Source of the DNA: Erysipelotrichaceae bacterium | Lineage (GTDB): Bacteria; Bacillota_I; Bacilli_A; RFN20; CAG-826 | DNA: 36,387 bases | Assembly: GCA_012837435.1 (NCBI GenBank) | Contig: DURD01000026.1 | Location: forward strand, 1-36,387 | Direction of reading: 5' to 3' | Part shown: piece by piece, positions 31,286 through 36,387 of the stretch | How the letters are laid out: each line of letters starts with the position of its first letter | Numbering within the stretch: position 1 is the first letter of the stretch | Made by a program: the position numbers and the translations under genes | Notes under the pieces: generated by a model | The model's database searches: none | What the model was told of the DNA's origin: nothing | The model's input: only the letters and a program-made list of their open reading frames with translations

Positions 31286-32383
31286 TTAACGTCCTCCTAT
31301 CGCTTTTTTAACTTTTTCCGCGGAAGCAAAAGCAAACATCAAATTGAAGCCCCCACACATACCATCGACATCGAGTATTTCTCCGCAGAAATAGAGGCCT
31401 TTTTCTCTTTTTGATTCTAATGAATCATTAATTTCTGTTAAGGAAATGCCCCCATGACTAACTTCTGCAACCCGAACATCATAAAAGTCTTTAAAAGTAT
31501 AAACTAGATTATGGATATCTAATTGATTTCTAATTAGATAATCAGCAACTTTAGGTGAGACATATTCGATATATTGCTCTTTTTCTATATCTTCTTGATT
31601 GGGTGCTAAATCAAGAGAAATTTTGATATTGTCTTTATAGGGAATCATATTAATTTTTTGAGACATATTTAAAATTACAATGCCGCTTAATCCCTCATCT
31701 TTAAATAAAACTTCACCCTCTTCTTGGTAAACTATTTTATTGTTAACAATTAAAGAAACTAAACCTCTTGCTCTTTGTCCTGCGACTCTCTTAGTGTTTT
31801 CTTTAACTTTTAAAGGGGATAAAGAAGGGGATAAGGGTTCGATTAAATAACCATGTCTTTTTAACATTTTAATGATGGCTCCGTCTGTTCCGAGCTGCGG
31901 ATAACACGCTCCACCTGCAGCGAAAACGATTTTATCGAATAAATATTTATTGTTTTGAGTAATAAGAGAATATTGTTTTTCTACTTTTTGATAATCGATG
32001 ACTTCTTCTTGACATAAAACCTTAATCTTTAATCGTTTTAAATGGTTCTTCAATATCGTTACTACACTGGACGCAGAGTTAGAAACTGGGAAGACTAAAT
32101 TATCGACTTCGCGAGGATGAATCCCTAAAGAATCGAAGACATCGATGAGATCTTGTGGTTTAAATTCAGCAAGCAATTTATTAGCGAATTCATCGTTATG
32201 ATATTTGTTTACAGTTGATCCCGTATTCGCATAATTGCACCGTCCATTGCCTGTGACGAGCATTTTTTTAAGAACATCCTCATTTTTTTCAAAAATGGTA
32301 ATAGAAAAAGAAGGTTGAACTTCTTTTAATCTAATAGCTAGGAAAACGCCAGAAACTCCCCCACCGACAATTGCGATTTTCAT
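31286..32383 (-). CDS. FAD-dependent oxidoreductase of the BaiN/HI0933 family
   Basis: The 365-residue flavoprotein starts with the dinucleotide-binding motif GGGVSGVFLAIRL (about 7-19) and has the family marks MLVTGNGRCNYAN, VFAAGGACYPQLGTDG and the C-terminal FCGEILDVDGMCGGFNLMFAFASA. BaiN in Clostridium hydrogenates bile-acid intermediates, but most members have no known substrate, so the name should not be read as function. No ribosome site precedes the ATG; TATTAT lies exactly six bases upstream. It is co-transcribed with the acyl-ACP thioesterase. Confidence 0.9.
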   Translation of the reverse strand: MKIAIVGGGVSGVFLAIRLKEVQPSFSITIFEKNEDVLKKMLVTGNGRCNYANTGSTVNKYHNDEFANKLLAEFKPQDLIDVFDSLGIHPREVDNLVFPVSNSASSVVTILKNHLKRLKIKVLCQEEVIDYQKVEKQYSLITQNNKYLFDKIVFAAGGACYPQLGTDGAIIKMLKRHGYLIEPLSPSLSPLKVKENTKRVAGQRARGLVSLIVNNKIVYQEEGEVLFKDEGLSGIVILNMSQKINMIPYKDNIKISLDLAPNQEDIEKEQYIEYVSPKVADYLIRNQLDIHNLVYTFKDFYDVRVAEVSHGGISLTEINDSLESKREKGLYFCGEILDVDGMCGGFNLMFAFASAEKVKKAIGGR

Positions 32384-32389
32384 AGGGTA

Positions 32390-32395
32390 ATAATA
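32390..32395 (-). promoter_or_regulatory. -10 box of the BaiN-like gene, leaderless arrangement
   Basis: On the minus strand TATTAT (32395-32390) is followed by TACCCT and the ATG at 32383. A -35 is not evident. Confidence 0.45.
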
Positions 32396-32500
32396 ACACT
32401 AATTAAATTATTTTGTTAGTGATTAGGAAATTTGATAATTCTAGCCGATAAGCTCTCAATGAAAGCAAAGCATTATCATAGTTAATAACTTTTGAAAAAA

Positions 32501-32686
32501 TTACTCATTTTTATTGTTAGAATTATACATCTTACGGTATTCTTTTAAGAGTTTCTTTCTCGATTTATGACAATGGGCACATTCACCAGTCGATAAATTA
32601 CGATATTTTCTATATAGGTAAAAAGATATGGTTCCAACGACAACAAGTATAGAAAAGATAATTAATAAAATTTCTAAAATGTGCAT
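32501..32686 (-). CDS. FeoB-associated Cys-rich membrane protein
   Basis: The 61-residue protein has one membrane helix (about 5-25), a basic flank (YRKYRN) and a CxxC pair (C36, C39) in TGECAHCHKS, followed by a lysine-rich tail. This pattern is the FeoB-associated Cys-rich family that accompanies FeoB in Firmicutes and may play the part of FeoC or help deliver Fe2+. AGGAGATAAAAAATG gives a clear start. It follows feoB by 14 bases, supporting a three-gene feoA-feoB-associated operon. Confidence 0.85.
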   Translation of the reverse strand: MHILEILLIIFSILVVVGTISFYLYRKYRNLSTGECAHCHKSRKKLLKEYRKMYNSNNKNE

Positions 32687-32700
32687 TTTTTATCTCCTTC

Positions 32701-35010
32701 TTACGAGCATACTATTTCGTCTGTTTTGACTGGATGTTTTTTGTTATATATGGCAATCGCGCCCGCGAGTAAAACAAAGGCCGCTAGCCAAATAAATAGA
32801 GTCCACCACCATGAGCCCACTGTGTAAATTATTGAACTTACGATGTAACTTGTTCCAATCCAAAATAATGTGGTGGTAAGTAGTTTTCCTTTTGGTAGTT
32901 CATTTTTCGCAGTTGCTATTGTAGCAAAGCAAGGGATGGTCAACACATTGAAAGCGATAAAAGAAATTAATCCGGGAATAGTGATTCCAGTGGCTTCAAT
33001 CATGCTGTGGACATAGAGAATGCCGGTAGCGTCTTCAACGGGGAGAGCCCCACTTGCCGTCGCGATGCAAGCCGATAAGGTGCCAAATGTGGCAATGACA
33101 TTTTCTTTAGCGATTAGACCAGTAATGGCGCTTAATGCGAAAACAAAACCCCATTTTGTCAGTTGAGAGCCGAACCCAAGAGGTGTAAGAATTGGTTGGA
33201 CAAACATACCGATATTAGCAAGAATTGATTGATCAATTTGTTCATCTGGCAAATATGACCAATTCCATGAAAAGTGGGAAAATAGCCAAATGACAATAGT
33301 ACTAGCCAATATGATTGTGAAGGCCTTTATGACAAAGCGCGCAGCTTTGTCCCACAGATGAATCATTAGCGATTTAAATTGAGGAAGACGATAGTTCGGA
33401 AGTTCCATGACAAAAGGTGGTACTTCGCCTCTATTAATTGTATGACGCATGATGATGATAGCTACGATTGCAGTCACCATGCCTAACAAATACATGCTAT
33501 AAGTTATGAAATCAGCATTGCCAACACCAAAATACATGACAATAGCGCCCGCGACAGCAGTTAGGATTGGAAGTTTTGCCCCACAAGAGAAAAACGGTAT
33601 GACTCGTATAGTAGCGGTTTTTTCTTTTTCATCCGCGAGAGTCCGGGTATTGATTATCGCTGGAACCGAACAACCAAAACCCATAATCATCGGCATGAAG
33701 GCTCTTCCAGACAAACCATATCTTCTAAAGATTCTATCTAAAATGAAAGCGACACGAGCCATATAGCCCGAATCTTCCAAAATAGCAAATAATAAGAACA
33801 ATACTAAAATAGGTGGTAAGAAACTAAGAACGGCTGCTAGTCCATCGATAATACCGTTATTTAGTAGTCCAATAGCCCAGTCAGACATACCGCTATTGCT
33901 AACTAGCTCTTGAATCCAGCCAAACATCTCGCCGACCAGCATCTCATTCCAAACGTTGTTTAGCATAACACCTGGCGAAAATATCGCTCCATCATATATA
34001 CATGCGAGCCATCTAATTCCATAGGCTTCCGTATCCATTCCTAGTTCTTCTAATGTAGGCATAGAAAATATCTTACCTAAGAAAAATAGATCTTCTGAAA
34101 ATGTTAAGTGAAAAATTGAAAACAAGATTAGAAGAAAGATTGGTATAGCCAGCCATTTATTAGTGAGAACATTATCGATTTTTTCACTTCTGGTGGCTGG
34201 TGTTTTCTTAGTTTTGATTTTATCTGTGTTTTTTCCTATTTTTACAATTCCATCATATTTTGAAGAAATATATCTATATCTTTCACTGGCGATAAGAGCT
34301 TCAAAATCTAATCCGAATGTCTCGTCAGAAAAAGTTTTTTCAAATTCGTGAACCATATTTAGTAATCCTGGATGGTTTTTCACTTCCTCTTCATCTCTTT
34401 CCACGAGTTTTATAGCATGAAATAAGGGGTGTGGGACACGGATTCCCCTAAAAGCAATTTCAACATCCCCAATGAGGTGTTTTAAATCTTTCTGCTCAAT
34501 GATGGTCTGTCCTTTTCTAGTTTTTTTACTTTCCTTATAAGCGACTTCCATGAGACTATCGAGATTTTCTTCTTTAAGCGCGGAAATAGGAACGACGGGT
34601 ATACCAAATTCTTTTTCTAATTTGCCGATATCGATTGAAATATTGGACTTTACTACTTCGTCCATCATATTTAAAGCAATAACGATAGGAATGTCTGTTT
34701 CCATGGCTTGAGTAGTTAAGTAAAGATTTCTCTCTAAATTAGTGGCGTCAACGATATTGATAATACAATCAGGATTTTCATCTAAGATATAGTTTCTCGA
34801 TATCACTTCTTCGCTCGTATAAGGTGATAAAGAATAAATACCTGGTAAATCGATAATCGATACTTTTTCTTCTAGTTTTTTGTAAACGCCTACCCTTTTT
34901 TCCACAGTCACTCCTGGCCAGTTTCCTACGCGAGCAGTACTGCCAGTCAAACAATTAAAAAGAGTGGTTTTACCGGAATTAGGATTTCCTAGCAACGCAA
35001 AACATTTCAT
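32701..35010 (-). CDS. feoB: Ferrous iron transporter FeoB
   Basis: The 769-residue protein joins an N-terminal G domain to an iron-transport membrane part. G motifs are GNPNSGKT (8-15), DLPG (54-57) and NMMD (114-117), and NWPGVTVEKR forms Switch I. The membrane half (from about 290) contains the two Gate segments (GFGCSVPAIINTRTL and the second around ATIATAKNELPKGK) with conserved cysteines. It imports Fe2+ under anoxic conditions. The start is one base after the feoA stop. The length is normal for single-chain FeoB. Confidence 0.97.
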   Translation of the reverse strand: MKCFALLGNPNSGKTTLFNCLTGSTARVGNWPGVTVEKRVGVYKKLEEKVSIIDLPGIYSLSPYTSEEVISRNYILDENPDCIINIVDATNLERNLYLTTQAMETDIPIVIALNMMDEVVKSNISIDIGKLEKEFGIPVVPISALKEENLDSLMEVAYKESKKTRKGQTIIEQKDLKHLIGDVEIAFRGIRVPHPLFHAIKLVERDEEEVKNHPGLLNMVHEFEKTFSDETFGLDFEALIASERYRYISSKYDGIVKIGKNTDKIKTKKTPATRSEKIDNVLTNKWLAIPIFLLILFSIFHLTFSEDLFFLGKIFSMPTLEELGMDTEAYGIRWLACIYDGAIFSPGVMLNNVWNEMLVGEMFGWIQELVSNSGMSDWAIGLLNNGIIDGLAAVLSFLPPILVLFLLFAILEDSGYMARVAFILDRIFRRYGLSGRAFMPMIMGFGCSVPAIINTRTLADEKEKTATIRVIPFFSCGAKLPILTAVAGAIVMYFGVGNADFITYSMYLLGMVTAIVAIIIMRHTINRGEVPPFVMELPNYRLPQFKSLMIHLWDKAARFVIKAFTIILASTIVIWLFSHFSWNWSYLPDEQIDQSILANIGMFVQPILTPLGFGSQLTKWGFVFALSAITGLIAKENVIATFGTLSACIATASGALPVEDATGILYVHSMIEATGITIPGLISFIAFNVLTIPCFATIATAKNELPKGKLLTTTLFWIGTSYIVSSIIYTVGSWWWTLFIWLAAFVLLAGAIAIYNKKHPVKTDEIVCS

Positions 35011-35011
35011 A

Positions 35012-35245
35012 TTACTTTACGACCTCCATAACTATTAATTGAGCTTCACTTTTTCTTAAAGTTAACTCGTAGTGGCGAATATTAATTTCTAGAGGATCTC
35101 CAAGCGGTGCTCTTTTTTTGAGAGTCACTTTGGTATTTGGAGTAACTCCCATATCAAATAAACGGCGTCTAATTTTACCTTTACCTTTTACTAATTTGAT
35201 GATTCCTGTTTCTCCAACCTCAAAGGTATCTAATGTTTTCTCCAT
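35012..35245 (-). CDS. feoA: Ferrous iron transport protein FeoA
   Basis: The 77-residue SH3-like protein has the FeoA marks DTFEVGETGIIKLV, RRRLFDMGVTPNTKVTLKKRAPLGDPLEI and RKSEAQLIVM. It is a cytoplasmic accessory of FeoB. AAGGGGATATAT precedes the ATG. It leads the operon, whose promoter and DtxR-like palindrome lie directly upstream. Confidence 0.95.
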   Translation of the reverse strand: MEKTLDTFEVGETGIIKLVKGKGKIRRRLFDMGVTPNTKVTLKKRAPLGDPLEINIRHYELTLRKSEAQLIVMEVVK

Positions 35246-35280
35246 ACATATATCCCCTTTTAAATAGTTCTGTAAATGCA

Positions 35281-35296
35281 GTTAGTATATGCTAAC
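35281..35296. promoter_or_regulatory. DtxR/MntR-like operator at the feo start
   Basis: GTTAGTATATGCTAAC is a 16-base palindrome with seven of eight base pairs matching. GTTAG...CTAAC is the core shared with DtxR-family boxes. It lies immediately downstream of the feo -10 box, so bound repressor would block transcription of feoAB. Confidence 0.65.
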
Positions 35297-35305
35297 CACA
35301 AGAAA

Positions 35306-35334
35306 AATATACTCACGATAATTGATAATGTCAA
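35306..35334 (-). promoter_or_regulatory. Promoter of the feo operon
   Basis: On the minus strand TTGACA (35334-35329) and TATATT (35311-35306) are exactly 17 bases apart. The start would fall near 35299, just ahead of the palindrome. Confidence 0.8.
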
Positions 35335-35349
35335 CAAAAATAGTAAAAT
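35322..35349 (+). promoter_or_regulatory. Promoter of the DtxR-type regulator, leaderless arrangement
   Basis: TTGATA (35322-35327) and TAAAAT (35344-35349) are 16 bases apart, and GTTTAT then leads directly to the ATG at 35356. The -35 region overlaps that of the divergent feo promoter, so the two promoters compete or are controlled together. Confidence 0.55.
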
Positions 35350-35355
35350 GTTTAT

Positions 35356-35733
35356 ATGTACACTAAAAAGAAATCAGTTGAGGATTATTTGGAAAGAATT
35401 TTAATGTTGAAAGAATCTAATGATGAAGTTAGAGCTATCGATATTGCTAATTCGATGAATTTCTCTAAACCTAGTGTTTCTATTGCCTTAAAAAAGTTAA
35501 TTGCCAGAGGCTATATCACTGTCGAAGAAAAAACTGGGTTTATTTCTTTGACTGAATCTGGACTTAAGATTGCCCAAGAAACCTATGAAAAACATGTGGT
35601 TCTCACTGAATACTTTGAATCGCTCGGCGTAGATAAAACCATCGCTAGAGAAGACGCTTGTAAAATAGAACATTTATTGAGCGATGAAGTTTTCAATAAA
35701 ATAAAAGAACAACTAATAAATAAGAAGAAATAA
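35356..35733 (+). CDS. DtxR/MntR-family metal-dependent regulator
   Basis: The 125-residue protein has the family HTH (residues about 8-62: SVEDYLERILMLK, IANSMNFSKPSVSIALKKL) and the dimerisation domain, without a C-terminal SH3 part, as in MntR. Metal ligands by pattern: Asp10, Glu13, His80, Cys102, Glu105 and His106 (DACKIEHLLSD). Cys102-Glu105-His106 match DtxR/IdeR numbering exactly, whereas Asp10 is the MntR-type residue at DtxR Met10. It probably represses feoAB with Fe2+ or Mn2+. There is no ribosome site; the promoter gives a leaderless start. Confidence 0.9.
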   Translation: MYTKKKSVEDYLERILMLKESNDEVRAIDIANSMNFSKPSVSIALKKLIARGYITVEEKTGFISLTESGLKIAQETYEKHVVLTEYFESLGVDKTIAREDACKIEHLLSDEVFNKIKEQLINKKK

Positions 35734-35949
35734 TTAAACTAGAAGTAATCTACGTTTTAACTTTATAAGAGACAGTACTTTATAATCTAAATTTAAAAAA
35801 ATTGACTAATGTTTCATCAAAAAACGGTACTGACCTATATCAATACCGCATTTTATAGATGCATGAAAAAATTAGTAAAACCAAGTAAAAAGCTAAAACT
35901 TGTTTTTAGTGTTTTCTTAAACTCAAGCTTTGTTATCTCTTTAATTCCA

Positions 35950-36219
35950 CTAACTTTCTTTTTCAGCCAATGTTAATCCGCCTAATTCAAACTTCATCAA
36001 GCGAACTCGACCCCAGCAGGTATAAATGCCGAAAGTAACCATAGTTAGTAAGAATATGATGATAATCTCAAGAAAGAGTTTGCCTCCATTACCTTCAAAA
36101 TTAAACAAATCGAGATAGATGGTTTGATGTTTATATTTCCATTTTAATTGTTTGATGATGAACCATGGCATATAAATTCCGAGGGTAACTGTTGTTAGTA
36201 AGAATCCGACCAACATCAT
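35950..36219 (-). CDS. DUF898-like membrane protein, 5' end apparently frameshifted
   Basis: The open frame from the ATG pair at 36219 encodes 89 residues with two membrane segments. It contains DUF898-type repeats: the second is intact (FNFEGNGGKLF, then LLTMVTFGIYTCWGRVRLMKF), and the first (LLTTVTLGIYMPWF) lacks its head. The missing head EEFTGTGLDLFI is encoded in the same frame just upstream (36254-36220), but no ATG, GTG or TTG exists there before the TAG stop. An ATG with a strong GGGGG ribosome site lies at 36263 in another frame. The gene therefore looks frameshifted between 36263 and about 36255, or truncated. Function unknown. Confidence 0.65.
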   Translation of the reverse strand: MMLVGFLLTTVTLGIYMPWFIIKQLKWKYKHQTIYLDLFNFEGNGGKLFLEIIIIFLLTMVTFGIYTCWGRVRLMKFELGGLTLAEKES

Positions 36220-36387
36220 AATGAAGAGATCTAAACCAGTACCAGTAAATTCCTCCGATACATTTGAGTTCCCCCTTTTTGCAAAAAAATTGAGCTAATT
36301 TTTGGCTTATTTTTTTATAATCTTTTAATATATTTAATTAATCTTTTTGTTAAACAAAATCTATGATTTTGAATAAAGATAATTGCC

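Noticed and set aside
32401-32500. Terminator after the feo operon
   Set aside because: No stable hairpin with a T tract could be found in the 100 bases after the FeoB-associated gene.

Overview
The window looks like chromosomal DNA of a low-GC, probably anaerobic Bacillota-like bacterium, possibly close to the Mollicutes/Bacilli border. This rests on the strongly AT-rich sequence, Shine-Dalgarno sites of the GGAGG type, a tRNA-Tyr-type T-box leader, FeoAB and a DtxR-type regulator, a PPi-type phosphofructokinase, and a MinD/NifX-like 'orange protein' (ORP) type cluster that is typical of anaerobes. TGA is used as a stop codon (for example in the atpI-like and pepP genes), so the standard bacterial code applies rather than the Mycoplasma code. 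The species cannot be named from the sequence alone.

Left arm (1-4378, minus strand): one compact transcription unit running nicotinamidase > PPi-type phosphofructokinase > atpI-like > atpB > atpE > atpF > atpH > atpA (cut by the left edge). The c subunit carries two membrane carboxylates in the spacing of a Na+-type two-carboxylate rotor. A uridine-kinase-like nucleoside kinase is transcribed divergently (4530-6173); the -35 boxes of the two promoters overlap.

Middle (6419-17809, minus strand): a tightly packed series led by a giant protein of about 2,100 residues (CvpA-like four-helix N-terminus plus a predicted outside region of nearly 1,900 residues). It is followed by a short YigZ/IMPACT protein, an Mrp-type Fe-S carrier ATPase, an M24 aminopeptidase, glycerol kinase and a helical unknown (DUF5677-like). 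Divergent from it is a three-gene operon: zinc-ribbon CPBP protease, TraX-like membrane protein and thioredoxin, followed by tRNA-Gly(UCC).

Centre-right (20276-24412): an isoprenylcysteine-methyltransferase-like membrane protein, a terminator, and then the ORP-like operon: DUF134 regulator, NifX-like, two ferredoxin-MinD ATPases, NifX-like. Two identical palindromes precede it. A double zinc-ribbon protein is convergent and has a good hairpin terminator.

Right arm (24579-36387): VTT/DedA protein, RdgB, a zinc-ribbon membrane protein, an MTA/SAH-deaminase-like amidohydrolase, PlsC, T-box-controlled tyrS, acyl-ACP thioesterase, a BaiN-like flavoprotein, and the feoA-feoB-FeoB-associated operon facing a DtxR-type regulator, with a DtxR-like palindrome at the feo start. 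A DUF898-like gene that appears frameshifted at its 5' end closes the window. Several genes in this arm lack a ribosome binding site and instead have a -10 hexamer exactly six bases before the ATG, which suggests leaderless mRNAs.

The only stretch over 300 bases without a protein gene is 28985-29352, which holds the plsC and tyrS promoters and the T-box leader. No CRISPR array, IS element or phage module was seen.
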